Source: Sporosarcina thermotolerans (GTDB lineage: Bacteria > Bacillota > Bacilli > Bacillales_A > Planococcaceae). From it: a stretch of 64,000 nt of DNA. This document shows positions 28,885 to 38,847 of this stretch, piece by piece; the stretch's first letter is position 1; every line of letters starts with the position of its first letter. Below the pieces are notes generated by a model. It had not been told where the DNA came from. It worked only from the letters and a program-made list of their open reading frames with translations, and did no database searches. Both the position numbers and the translations under genes were made by a program. The stretch spans positions 3,402,001-3,466,000 of the forward strand of contig NZ_CP125968.1 of assembly GCF_030067815.1 (NCBI RefSeq), read 5' to 3'.

Positions 28885-29775
28885 TATGCTTTTTTATCCG
28901 GAATAAATTTGAACCAAGTTCATTCAAAATGATTGCTACTAAAATAATCACGGTCCCTACCCATTGAAGCGGTGTCACTAATTCCGACAAGATGGCGCTC
29001 GCCAATAGGATGGTGATCGGCAATTCAATAGAAGTTAATATATTGGCGATTCCTCCCGAAATTAGTGGGGCACCTACCGCGTAAAACAGAGGTGGAAGTA
29101 CCGCTCCGAATAATGAAACCCCAATCCCTACCGTTATCAAGTTTCCTTCCAATGGAAATACAGTCGGAATATCACGCATGAATAGGATAAAAACCATGAT
29201 GGTTGAACCCGTCACCATCACCGAACTTCGAGTCAACGCATCCACATTGACCGCCACTTTTCCACTGAAGAAAATAAAACCTGCATACGTGAACGCAGAA
29301 AGAATACCGAATACAAAACCTTTAATCGGAAGCCCCTGAATGTCTCCGTTAATGATATTCGAAGCGAAAAAGACCCTACCAGAATTAATAGTATAGATAA
29401 AATCGTCACTGGTGCTGGTGTTACTTTGCTGAAAATCCATTCCAAAATGATGCCAATCCATATGAATTGGAACATTAAAATGATCGCCAATGAGGCCGGT
29501 AAATATTGCATCGAGGCGTAATAAAATACCGTCGTCAAACCGATAAAGCAACCTGTCATCATGATTTGTAAAATATTCTTTTTCGTAAGCCCCTTGAAGC
29601 TCGACCGTCTAAATAACGTAATAGACCATATTAATATAAAGGAAATTAACATTTGAGCGATTGTAATTTGGCCAAGTGAATAGCCATAGCTAAACCCCAA
29701 CTTGGCAAATATCGGCGTAAACCCAAAACACGCAGCACCCAATAAAACAAACACAATCCCCTTATTAAATTTCAT
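28880..29775 (-). pseudogene. EamA-family (DMT) transporter, frameshifted
   Basis: About 297 residues, ten membrane helices in two EamA halves: FVLLGAACFGFTPIFAKLGF at the start and a second half from IKGFVFGILSAFTYAGFIFF to VIILVAIILNELG. ATG 29775 behind GGAGGTATT. A T run at 29367-29371 is one base short, breaking the link LILVGSFFASNII between halves. Probably an exporter of metabolites or amino acids; substrate unknown. Confidence 0.85.
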
Positions 29776-29869
29776 TATGATAATACCTCCTTGATGCACA
29801 AAACTAACTGTACTATTATAGCATAAATGACGAAATGCTTGAAGACTCGGTGTTTTGGTGGGGTATCTC

Positions 29870-30031
29870 ATTGTAAAGGTACCTGTGCGCAACACATTTA
29901 TGACAATTCGAAGTGTTGTATATAAATACAATAGTATCTCATCAATCGCCAATTTTAGTGTATCCTTATAGACGTCTCGTGCATATCCAATGAATAATCT
30001 CGATTGTTCGGCACACAGGTACCTTCACAAT
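29870..30031. repeat. GGTACC-family repeat, full type I (about 162 bp)
   Basis: TTGTAAAGGTACCTGTGC and GCACACAGGTACCTTCACAA bound an interior with GACAATTCGA, TTTTAGTGTAT and AATCTCGATTGTTCG. The ends are nearly perfect inverted repeats. Confidence 0.88.
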
Positions 30032-30106
30032 CCAATTATGATATAATAACTTAGTTGTCTGGCAACTTGGGGAAGTTGTTTCTAAATAAAGGAGGAACAA
30101 CACATC

Positions 30107-30511
30107 ATGAGGATTCTCATCATTATTTTACAGATTTGTCTTCTATACATTTTTTCATATATCGGAACGGTTATTCAGAACTTTTTCCATTTGATCATCC
30201 CGGGAAGCATCATTGGACTTTTATTACTTTTCACTTGTCTATGTTTCAAAATAGTTCCCGTAAAATGGATTGAAAATGGCGCGGGGTTTGTACTCAGTAT
30301 ATTGATGCTGTTTTTCATTCCAGCAGCTGTCGGTATCATGAATTATGCTTCGTTACTTTCTTTTCACGGTGCATTGTTCATCCTTGCCGTCATCACAAGT
30401 ACGATTATTTCCATTGCAATTACAGGAACAGTTGGTCAATTTTTCGGGAAAAAGGCTATTAAAAGAGAGGATGATCAAGAATGCAGCAAGCAACACTCGC
30501 ATTCTTCATGA
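30107..30511 (+). CDS. CidA/LrgA family holin-like protein
   Basis: A 134-residue membrane protein with four hydrophobic helices, and LIIPGSIIGLLLLF plus FIPAAVGIMNY as in CidA/LrgA. ATG 30107 behind AAAGGAGG. These proteins modulate murein hydrolase activity or export of fermentation products and pair with LrgB, which overlaps here by 31 bp. The C-terminus is charged (KREDDQECSKQHSHSS). Confidence 0.88.
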   Translation: MRILIIILQICLLYIFSYIGTVIQNFFHLIIPGSIIGLLLLFTCLCFKIVPVKWIENGAGFVLSILMLFFIPAAVGIMNYASLLSFHGALFILAVITSTIISIAITGTVGQFFGKKAIKREDDQECSKQHSHSS

Positions 30512-31173
30512 TTTTATTAACCGTCGTTGCTTATCTTGCTGCGGCAAAACTATATAAACGGTATTCACACTCTTTTTTAATACCTGTTTTAACCGCAACT
30601 ACAATGATTATAATTGTGTTGTCTTTAATCCAAATTCCATACGATAAGTATATGGTTGGGGGACAATGGATCAGTTCCCTATTAGGTCCATCCGTCGTCG
30701 CACTTGCCTACCCTTTGTACAAGCAACGCCTTTTCTTACGTGATCACTTGCTTCCTATAATTGGAGGGGTGTTGGTTGGTGTCAGTTCCGGAATGGTCAG
30801 CGTTGTACTCATCGCTAAACTATTCGGGCTCAATCAAAACTTAAGTCTTTCCCTTATCCCCAAATCCCTAACTACCCCCGTCGCGATTGAAGTAGCGAAA
30901 GGGTTGAACGGAAATCCGTCACTCGCGATCGTCGGAGTTATGATTGCTGGAGTTTTCGGCGCAATCATCGCACCTACTATTTTTAAACTATTACGCATCC
31001 ATAGCCCCCTCGGCAGAGGCATCGCTCTTGGCAGTGCATCTCACGCCATCGGGACATCAAAAGCTGCCGAATACGGTGAACTTGCCTTTTCAATGAGTTC
31101 CATCACAATGGCATTATGTGCAATCATCGGCTCCGTCCTTGGCCCAATTGTTGTATGGGTGTTTCATATTTAG
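30481..31173 (+). CDS. LrgB/CidB family protein
   Basis: A 230-residue membrane protein of the LrgB family: SSLLGPSVVALAYPLYKQ, GLNQNLSLSLIPKSLTTPVAIE and GRGIALGSASHAIGTSKAAEYGE, the latter two being the family's most conserved blocks. Overlaps the CidA-like gene, so the two are translated together. Acts at the membrane in cell lysis control or pyruvate uptake, depending on the organism. Confidence 0.92.
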   Translation: MQQATLAFFMILLTVVAYLAAAKLYKRYSHSFLIPVLTATTMIIIVLSLIQIPYDKYMVGGQWISSLLGPSVVALAYPLYKQRLFLRDHLLPIIGGVLVGVSSGMVSVVLIAKLFGLNQNLSLSLIPKSLTTPVAIEVAKGLNGNPSLAIVGVMIAGVFGAIIAPTIFKLLRIHSPLGRGIALGSASHAIGTSKAAEYGELAFSMSSITMALCAIIGSVLGPIVVWVFHI

Positions 31174-31187
31174 GAGTGAATAAAATA

Positions 31188-31226
31188 AAGTCCAATTTCC
31201 TCTACTGGAAATTGGACTTTTTTTGT
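31188..31226 (+). terminator. Rho-independent terminator of the lrgAB-type pair
   Basis: AAAGTCCAATTTCC pairs with GGAAATTGGACTTT, then seven T residues. Confidence 0.92.
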
Positions 31227-31236
31227 GGATATGTGG

Positions 31237-31343
31237 TTGTTAAGGTACCTGTGCAAGAAACATTCATGTTAATTCAATCAATTCGTATAAAAATACATAA
31301 ATTTCAAACAATCGTCACAAAAACGAATAGTCTCCTGCACCTT
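31237..31343. repeat. GGTACC-family repeat, truncated type II
   Basis: Left end GTTAAGGTACCTGTGCAAGA, then ACATTCATGTTAATTCAA and ATAAAAATACAT; the right side is shortened to GAATAGTCTCCTGCAC. The right edge reaches the 3' end of the beta-helix gene. Confidence 0.65.
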
Positions 31344-32883
31344 ATGGAACCAATCTCAACTTTATCCCATCGTCCACCTTCAGCTTGTCCCCGCCGATGC
31401 CATCCATGACGTTTTCAATCACGCTAAGGTCTTCCCCGGCATTGATTTTGATTCCATTTGCGGCTTGTCGAATGACATTGTGCTCAATCCTGATACCTTT
31501 TGGGATACCGATCCCCCGCCCATTATTACCTCGGTCCTCACCGAGCTTAATGGACCAGAATCCACTATTTCCTCCAGTTATATAATTACGGAATAACTTC
31601 GTGCCCGGCGCATTGCGGATCTCGATGCCTGTTTTCGAATCTCCCTTCGCAGTGATCCGATTGTCCTCGATAAGGGTGTCGGGAGTTCCTAACATTACGA
31701 GGATACCTTCACGGTTCCCAATCAGGTGATTGGAATGTACCCAGTTTCCGGTTCCTGAGGCGTCGTGTTTGTTCTTGGAGCCACCGGGATTGCCGAGCGC
31801 GATGCCTGCCCGTTGACCACCAATGACCGTGTTGTCCCTGATTTCATTCAAATATTCACCCTCACCGTGCAAGTCGATGGCGTCGAGAATGCTGCCGACG
31901 ATGGTGTTTTCCGCTACTAAATTATTATGCGTGCGGAACTGCAACAGAATGGCGTGCCGCAGATGCCTGCCGTCGAAAGTATTACCGGTGACGACATTGT
32001 GCCGGGAATCATTAGTGGCATTCGGGTCGTGCTGGTCCACTGTGCCCTCGATAGCGATGCCATAGCCCTGTCCACCTGGACCTACGGCGGTTGCTTCACT
32101 GATGTAGTTTTCAGAGATAGTCACTTCACGACTGGCCTTGACGGAGATGCCGTGGCGCTCGAACTTGCGGATGCTTAGATTCTCCACTATGATCCTGGAG
32201 CTCGCCTGCCCTTTATGAGCTCCGAGATAGATCCCGTACATTGGCCCGCCACCCGCGTCGCCGTCTTTGGGGTCGTCGCCGAGTGGACCCTCGTGGCGGG
32301 AGGTGATGGTAAAGTCAGCAATAATGACGTCCTGGATGCCGGAACCGCGGATCACCCGGCTGTCATCCTCGCCGTCGAGTGAGGTCAGCAACACAGTGCG
32401 TTCCTGGCCCTCTCCGCGCAAGTCCACGCCACTGCGCAATACGATATTCGCTGATTTATCGTTCGGGTCAGTAGAGTGTAGGTCATACGTGCCAGCCGGC
32501 AGGAAGACCTCGTCACCTAATTCGGCTGCGTCTAAGGCCGCTCTGATGGCTGCTGCATCGTCTTGTGAGTCAGGATCTGGATCTGCCCCGAAGTCCGTGA
32601 CGTCAAGGGTCTTACCCGTGGTTGGATCTGGCGTCGGGACTTCGATCGGCGCGCCGGTACGGTCTACTAAGCCAGGATCCTGCCAGTCACCGTGCTCAGA
32701 CTGGTTTGGGATCACGGCGTCATCTCTCTTGACTATCCCATCAGATTCCTCAATTGCGTCATCTTTCTCGAACGGCACCTCGTTTTCCTTGACAGTGCAT
32801 GCGGTCAAGAGGACCACCAAGCCAAGGGTTACCCACCACAAACGCGCTGAAACGCGCTCATTGTTACGAATGGATTTTTTCAT
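31342..32883 (-). CDS. Secreted lipoprotein with right-handed parallel beta-helix
   Basis: About 513 residues. Signal peptide with lipobox LLTAC, an acidic linker (residues 30-95), then a pectate-lyase superfamily domain starting VTDFGADPDPDSQDDAAAI, GTYDLHSTDPN, followed by many helix rungs such as VVTGNTFDGRHLRHAIL, LVAENTIVGSILDAIDL and RIEHNVIRQAANGI. Likely binds or cleaves polysaccharide outside the cell. ATG 32883 is used; an in-frame GTG lies 12 bp upstream. The gene is richer in G+C than its neighbours and looks acquired. It sits downstream of a GH3 gene but a strong terminator separates them. Confidence 0.8.
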   Translation of the reverse strand: MKKSIRNNERVSARLWWVTLGLVVLLTACTVKENEVPFEKDDAIEESDGIVKRDDAVIPNQSEHGDWQDPGLVDRTGAPIEVPTPDPTTGKTLDVTDFGADPDPDSQDDAAAIRAALDAAELGDEVFLPAGTYDLHSTDPNDKSANIVLRSGVDLRGEGQERTVLLTSLDGEDDSRVIRGSGIQDVIIADFTITSRHEGPLGDDPKDGDAGGGPMYGIYLGAHKGQASSRIIVENLSIRKFERHGISVKASREVTISENYISEATAVGPGGQGYGIAIEGTVDQHDPNATNDSRHNVVTGNTFDGRHLRHAILLQFRTHNNLVAENTIVGSILDAIDLHGEGEYLNEIRDNTVIGGQRAGIALGNPGGSKNKHDASGTGNWVHSNHLIGNREGILVMLGTPDTLIEDNRITAKGDSKTGIEIRNAPGTKLFRNYITGGNSGFWSIKLGEDRGNNGRGIGIPKGIRIEHNVIRQAANGIKINAGEDLSVIENVMDGIGGDKLKVDDGIKLRLVP

Positions 32884-32940
32884 TAGACTTCTCACATCCT
32901 TTCTTGATGCTTTTCTTCCCCTATCGTCGCTCTAAAGTCG

Positions 32941-32998
32941 TTGAAAAAAAGCAGTGAGCCCGCGAGCTCGGAAATTCACACCGAGGCTCGCGGGCTCA
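32941..32998 (-). terminator. Strong Rho-independent terminator after the GH3 gene
   Basis: On the minus strand AGTGAGCCCGCGAGC + CTCGG pairs with CCGAG + CTCGCGGGCTCACT, then GCTTTTTTTC. An unusually long and GC-rich stem for this genome. Confidence 0.9.
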
Positions 32999-33000
32999 CT

Positions 33001-35899
33001 ATGTTCGGGATGACTGGACGACCTCTATCGAGTCGCATCCGTCATCTTTTGGCCGCAGGTTTATTTTGAGTTCCCACTCGAAGTTACCTTTGCCATTGGT
33101 GTTGTCCTTGTTGTTGGTATTGCCATTGGCGTTGTCCTAGTTGTTGGTATTGCCATTGGCGTTGTCCTAGTTGTTGGTATTGCCATTGGTTTTTCAATTG
33201 GTTTTTCCATTGGTATCGCCATTGGGATTGCAATTGGTATCGCAATTGGTATCGCCATTGGGATTGCCATTGGTTGTCACCCTTATTATTGCCTTTGTTG
33301 TTACCTTTGTTGTTACCTTTGTTGTTATCTTTTTTCTCGTCTTTGTTACCTTTGTTGTCGTCTTTGTTACCTTTGTTGTTATCTTTTTTCTCGTCTTTAT
33401 TGCCTTTGTTATTATCTTTGTTGTCGTCCTTGTTGCCTTTGATATTACCTTCGTTCTCGTCCTCGTTGTTGCTATTGTTGTTGCCATTAGTATTGCCAAT
33501 TGTGTCGTCCTTGCTGAGCTTGAAGTTCAACGGGACATCTGTTTCCAACGGAGTGTCTGCTGAGGAACCACCGACATGTACGCGGTACTTTCCTTTAGCA
33601 GTTTTCCATTCGCCGTCTGCCCAGTTCGCAAGGTTGTCCGGTTCTTCCGGAACGAAATAGGAGAACGGGTGGTTAGAGTCATCGTGGTTAATACGTACAG
33701 TCACACGCTCGCTCTCACCTATCTCAAGGTAAACCTTCTCGAAGTTGACAAGACGCTTAGTCGGCTGTCCTGCTTCATCCGGAAGTGTTAGGTAGACCTG
33801 TGCCGCTTCTTTACCGGCAACGTCACCAGTGTTCGTGATTGTGAAGGACACGTCAATACCGGACACTGAGCCTTTATCTTGTATCTTCTTCACTTTAAGT
33901 TTGTCATATTCAAAAGTTGTGTATGATAAGCCGTACCCGAATGGGAAGACCGGCTTCATGTTGTTTGCTTCGTACCAGCGGTAACCCATTTCAAGACCTT
34001 CAGTGTACTTGGCAATTAATTGATCGGAACCGTTACCGTACGGGCCAGGGCCACCTACCTTGCCAGTGTCTTGACGTGTTCCAGGGTACTGCTCCTCTGT
34101 TGCGAATGCAGCTTCACGCTCAGTCGCGCCGAACGTCATTGGCAACTTACCTGAAGGATTAACCTTACCATAAAGCAAGTTAGCAACTGCATTGCCATCT
34201 TCCATTCCTGGGAACCATGCCTGAAGAACTGCAGGGACATCATCCAACCACGGCATAAGCACCGTACCGGATGTTTTCAGTACCACAACAGTATTCTCCG
34301 CGTTAGCTTCCATAACTGCGTCGATTAGCGGCTCCTGCTCAACCAAGTTCTTTCGATCTGGGTGCTTGTCGAGGTCGATTGCTGGGAATCCGAGCGTATC
34401 ACGGTCTGCGGTCTCATGTGGGTTGTCGCCGACCATAAGAAGCACGACGTCCGATTCAGCGGCAAGCTTCGCAGCAGCCTCCGGGTCACGGCCATTGTTG
34501 TAAGTTACTTTAGTGTCGTAGCCCAATTCTTTGATAACATTCTCTAAGCCTTGCTGTGGTGTGACAGTGTAAGGTGTATTAACGTTCTCATTGTTATCAC
34601 GTACGGAACGCGGGGACATTTTAGCCTCACTTGCGAACCACTCGAGGCCGATCAACGCAATTGACTTCGGCTCGCCGTTAAGTGGTAGGAAGCCGTCTTC
34701 GTTCTTCAATAGTACGGACCCTTCCTCAGCCATCTTCCGTGCACTAGCGCCGTTAAGCATAGGATCTACGATCTCCGGCATGAACTTGTCGTAAGGCTCG
34801 TCCATGTGGCCGAACTCAATCATCTTGATATAACGTGGACGAAGTAGATTGTCGATGTCGTCCTCAGTCACTTGACCAGAGTCGAGAGCATCTTGAATTT
34901 TCTCTTGAGTGTAGTATTGCGGTGCCCAGTCGAGCTCAACATTCATGCCCGCTTTGATTGCAGCAACTGTGTCGTGAATTGCACGACGGTCACTCATGAC
35001 ATAACCTTCAAAGCCCCAGTTTCTCCGTAGGGCATCTTGGAGCAATTCAGAACTGTCACATGCATAAGTACCGTTAACATCCGGGAATGAACACATCACC
35101 GATGCCGGGTTAGCATCCTTGACGACCATCTCGAATGGCAGCATGTACAACTCGTTCATAGCTTGTGATGGAACCTGTACCCCCATCGTCCAACGTTCAG
35201 TCTCTTGCTCGTTGCCGGCAAGGTGCTTAAGTTGTGCTTGAACTCCTTGATCCTGGATACCTTTAACTTGCTCAGACGCCATGATACCCGTCAAGTACGG
35301 GTCTTCACTGAAATACTCATAGTTCCGGCCATTGTACGGGTGACGTACGAGGTTCATGCCCGGTCCAAGCAACACGTGATGCGCGAACGCCCGTGTCTCC
35401 TCGCCGAGGATTCGGCCGGCTTCATAGTTTAACTCGCTGTTGAAGGTTGCGGCCATAGACAGGGAGGATGGCAGGCCAGTCGCTTCTGGGTCATTACCAC
35501 ATGATCCTCCCTTAACGCCCGTACCACCATTGGTCATGCGGATTGTAGGGATTCCCAGTTCATCGATCCCTTGGATCTGGCGGCCTGTGTCTTGCCACTC
35601 ACATCCAGGCAGGGTGCCTTGGGGTGCGAACTCTCCGTTCTGGTACTTGCGATACCACCTTTCTTGATAACAACCGTCTCGCCAGTATCATTTTCATTGA
35701 AACGCGAAATAGCAATTTGCTGGATTTTCTGCTCCATCGTCATCGCATCGATTAGTAGCTCTGTGCGTTCTTCAGCAGAGAGCTCGGTGTTCATCCAAGG
35801 ACGATCCCCTTCGGTTCCACCAGTCATCGCATTAGCAGGAACTAACGAAGACATGAAGATTAATGCTGTCATAAATAGTAAACTAATACGTTTTTCCAA
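33001..35899 (-). pseudogene. Glycoside hydrolase family 3 (beta-glucosidase-like), frameshifted, repetitive C-terminal tail
   Basis: TTG 35899 follows AGGAG and starts a signal peptide (ISLLFMTALIFMSSLVPANA). The GH3 N-domain has MTMEQKIQQIA, NLVRHPYNGRNYEYFSEDP, QLKHLAGNEQE and GYVMSDRRAIHDT, with the nucleophile Asp kept although Trp-Gly of the usual SDWGA is Arg-Arg. The second domain and a fibronectin-like domain follow (about 380-720). The frame breaks at 35636-35641, one base short, within ASTRNGEFAPQG. The tail is a low-complexity Asn/Lys/Asp region encoded by tandem repeats, where the frame drifts; a better ending, GKGNFEWELKINLRPKDD, stops at about 33001 but requires passing one more frameshift and three stops. 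Probably an acquired secreted glucosidase. Confidence 0.78.
33091..33180. repeat. Three 30-bp tandem repeats in the GH3 tail
   Basis: Units beginning TGCCATTGGYGTTGTCCTWG repeat at 33091, 33121 and 33151 with one or two differences. Further simple repeats of (GTTGTTACCTTT)-like units fill 33280-33440. The region is a coding minisatellite. Confidence 0.85.
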
Positions 35900-35939
35900 C
35901 TCAATATCACTCCTATATTTCACTAATAAATTATATTAG

Positions 35940-36308
35940 TATAGCAAAATCGCTATCACTAAGTGTCTTAGTATAAAGAAGAATTATTACAGTGGTATGA
36001 ACGGTAAGTTACAAAACGGTAACAAAAAAAACGAGTTCAGTAATAAAACTGACCCTCGTGAAAACTTCATTTAATAGCTATATAAAGCGATTTTAGTTCA
36101 ATAAATACAATTAGAATAATTAGATTTAAATAAGAATAATACTTTATTATTCTATCACAAATAAAAATAGTAGAAGAATCTCTACCTATTATAGAAGTTA
36201 TTTATTATATAACATTTAGCAATTCGATCGATGAGGATATCTAAGATAGCAGATAAAATGTATATGGAGTGTGTAAAGGTACCTTACTAATCGATCGATA
36301 AAAGCGCA
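35940..36308. other. Intergenic stretch with a collapsed repeat end pair
   Basis: About 370 AT-rich bases without a gene. At 36269-36288, GTGTAAAGGTACCTTACTAA looks like the outer halves of the left and right ends of the GGTACC repeat family joined at the GGTACC core, with the whole interior lost. A TATACT/TATAAT-like pair near 35935-35945 could be the GH3 promoter. Confidence 0.5.
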
Positions 36309-36342
36309 AAAAAATAGGCCAGCTATAATAAACGCTGGCCTT
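36309..36342 (-). terminator. Rho-independent terminator of the DedA gene
   Basis: On the minus strand GGCCAGC pairs with GCTGGCC around GTTTATTATA, then TATTTTTTT. Confidence 0.88.
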
Positions 36343-36345
36343 TAA

Positions 36346-37005
36346 TCATTTCCCCATCCGCCCCCGGACTACACCAATAATAGCCGGCAACACAGAAATG
36401 AAGATAATGAGTAGAAGTACGGTTGAAAAATTGTCTTTGATAATCGGGATATTGCCGAAAAAATAGCCTAAAGTTGTACAAACCCCGACCCAGATTACTG
36501 CACCAACCACGTTATAGATTAAGAAATAACGGTAGTTCATCCTGCTTGCACCTGCGACAAAAGGAATGAACGTGCGAATGAATGGCATAAAACGAGCGAT
36601 CACAATCGTTTTTCCACCATGCTTATTAAAGAAGCCCTCAGCTTTCGCCATCTTTTCTTGGTTAATTAATTTCCCCATGAAACTCCTTGAAGAAATGGTA
36701 GTTCCCACTTTCTTACCGATATGGTAATTCACAGTATCGCCAAGTACCGCTGCGGTTAAAAAGACAATGACTAAGAGAGCAAAGTTAAATGCCCCCCTCG
36801 TGGCAAGCGCACCACTGGCAAACAATAGAGAATCTCCGGGTAAGAAAGGGAAAATCACAAGTCCTGTTTCAACAAATACGATTAAAAAGAGGATACCGTA
36901 TGACCATCCTTCAAAAGTTTTGATGATTTCAACTAAATGTTCATCAATATGCAGGATGAAATCAATTATAGCGTAAATTAGTGTCAAGGTTGTACCTGCC
37001 TTCAT
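36346..37005 (-). CDS. DedA family membrane protein
   Basis: A 219-residue membrane protein. Family motifs: FVETGLVIFPFLPGDSLLF, GDTVNYHIGKKVG, FFNKHGGKTIVIARFMPFIRTFIPFVAGASRM. DedA proteins are lipid scramblases or flippases; the Bacillus members UptA and PetA recycle undecaprenyl phosphate and phosphatidylethanolamine. Monocistronic. Confidence 0.92.
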   Translation of the reverse strand: MKAGTTLTLIYAIIDFILHIDEHLVEIIKTFEGWSYGILFLIVFVETGLVIFPFLPGDSLLFASGALATRGAFNFALLVIVFLTAAVLGDTVNYHIGKKVGTTISSRSFMGKLINQEKMAKAEGFFNKHGGKTIVIARFMPFIRTFIPFVAGASRMNYRYFLIYNVVGAVIWVGVCTTLGYFFGNIPIIKDNFSTVLLLIIFISVLPAIIGVVRGRMGK

Positions 37006-37083
37006 AGTTTTCTCACCCTATGTTATCACAAAATACATAGATAAGATTCAAGTAACAACCCATGAAGGATAAAAAGATACCAT

Positions 37084-38364
37084 TTAAATCAACGCATCCT
37101 TCTTCACGTCTACTACAATCTGCTCTTTTGCTTCACTTTGGAGTCTGACTTTCTCAGGTTTCACAAGGAAAATACTTATCAAAGTCGCAACCGCAAAGAG
37201 CCCCATGATGACATACAACACCATGTCATACGATTGCGTCTTGTCCAAAACAAAAGCACTTAGCTGATTGCCTGTCAGTCCCGCAATTGCCCAAGCGGAT
37301 AACGCCAATCCATGCACAGTCGAAATACTGTCCAAACCGAAGCGGTCCGATAAAAGGGGTGGTAAAGACGAAAAACCTCCGCCATAACCTGCATTTATGA
37401 TACAAAGTAAAGCAATAACAAGAATTACGATCGAATTATTAAGTCCATCAAACACAATCGTTAATAAAAAGGCTGAAATAGATGAAATAAAGATGATCTT
37501 ATAAATGGAGTTACGATCCTTCATTCGGTCACCCAATGAAGAGAAAAAGATCCGGCCGCCCGCATTGAAAATCGCGGTTAACGAACTCACCAAACCAATC
37601 GCTCCAAATCCAATGAACGCCAATATCCCTTTTTCCTGGGAAATCAAAGCCAATCCACAAGTAATATTAATATAAAACATTAACCAAATACCGATGAACG
37701 TTTTATTTTTCAATGCCAATCTATAACTAAATTTTTGCGTTTGGACGCTTTCTTCCTCATATCCCTCTGGTTTCTTTAAAAGTACATGCCCAATAAACAT
37801 CATCACTAAATAAATTCCAGCTAAAATATAAAACATCGTAAAAATGTTGGAGGGATTCACCAAAATCCCCTCGCCGTTTCTTTCCCCTAAAAGCTTTACC
37901 ATTAATGGACTTGCAATGACCTTCGCTAATCCGAAACCTGCAACCGCAAGCCCCGTTGCCAATCCCTTTTGCTTATCAAACCAAAGCATCAAAGTCTTGA
38001 CCGGCGTTAAATAACCAATTCCAAGCCCAATACCCATGACAACGCCATAAGAAATATAAACACCAAGCAATGACTTTTGGTAAATAAAGAAACCCGTTCC
38101 CGCCATCCCAGCAACAAAAAATAATGCCGAAAGCAGGGATGACTTATGTATATCCTTTTCAACAAACTTCCCACCGAAAGCTGCCGACATCCCAAGAACA
38201 AAAATTGCTATACTAAACGCCCACTCCACTTCCCCGACAGATCTCCCCATATAAGTGGCAATATCACCCTTAAACAACGACCAACAGTAAACCGTACCGA
38301 TACTACAATGAATTAACAAAGCTGGAAGCACAGCACGCATCCATTTATTATTAATCTTTTCCAT
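37084..38364 (-). CDS. MFS transporter, OFA (oxalate/formate antiporter) family
   Basis: A 426-residue twelve-helix MFS protein. Start ATG 38364 lies behind GGAGGAGG; the longer in-frame start would place the ribosome site inside the gene. OFA features: GTVYCWSLFKGDI in helix 1, GIGLGIGYLTPVKTLMLWF and a GLATG loop, and FGLDSISTVHGLALSAWAIAGL in the second half. The family exchanges small carboxylates; substrate unknown here. Intact, no frameshift. Confidence 0.88.
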   Translation of the reverse strand: MEKINNKWMRAVLPALLIHCSIGTVYCWSLFKGDIATYMGRSVGEVEWAFSIAIFVLGMSAAFGGKFVEKDIHKSSLLSALFFVAGMAGTGFFIYQKSLLGVYISYGVVMGIGLGIGYLTPVKTLMLWFDKQKGLATGLAVAGFGLAKVIASPLMVKLLGERNGEGILVNPSNIFTMFYILAGIYLVMMFIGHVLLKKPEGYEEESVQTQKFSYRLALKNKTFIGIWLMFYINITCGLALISQEKGILAFIGFGAIGLVSSLTAIFNAGGRIFFSSLGDRMKDRNSIYKIIFISSISAFLLTIVFDGLNNSIVILVIALLCIINAGYGGGFSSLPPLLSDRFGLDSISTVHGLALSAWAIAGLTGNQLSAFVLDKTQSYDMVLYVIMGLFAVATLISIFLVKPEKVRLQSEAKEQIVVDVKKDALI

Positions 38365-38566
38365 TTCGCTCCTCCTCCAATATCTATCGACCAAAACCCG
38401 AAACACGAATAATTAATTTGAATAAAAATTATTAGTTCGTGTTTAGGAGTAAACTTTAAAGTTTTTATCTGTCTTCAAAGTTATTTTAGGTCTATTTACG
38501 AAAATTAATAAAGTAATTATATATCATATCGAGAAATAAGCAAATAGAAATTTATAGAATGGAGTA

Positions 38567-38728
38567 ATTGTAAAGGTACCTGTGCAAGAAACATTCATGA
38601 CAATTCAACCAATTTGAATAAAAATACACTCACTCAAAATAAACGTTACACCTATAACTACGTGAATTTGTATTCATGCAATTGTAGTGTATAAACTGAA
38701 TTCAACTACGCACAGGTACCTTAAGAAT
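38567..38728. repeat. GGTACC-family repeat, full type II (about 162 bp)
   Basis: Left ATTGTAAAGGTACCTGTGCA; interior AAACATTCATGACAATTCAA, TTGAATAAAAATACACT, ATTCATGCAATTGTAGTG, TATAAACTGAATTC; right CGCACAGGTACCTTAAGAAT. Used here as the reference for the type II subfamily. Confidence 0.9.
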
Positions 38729-38847
38729 CAAAACATCCTCTACCCATATGCCCACCAAAGCTCCCCCAAGTGCTAACATCCACCCATTGCCACGCCCCTT
38801 CCCAATAAGAGATAATAAGAAGATTACACAACAAGAGAGGTTTACAG

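Noticed and set aside
33171..33660. Hydrophobic open frames on the plus strand in the GH3 tail region (poly Val/Phe/Leu)
   Set aside because: They are the reverse of the Asn/Lys repeats; low complexity with no ribosome site.
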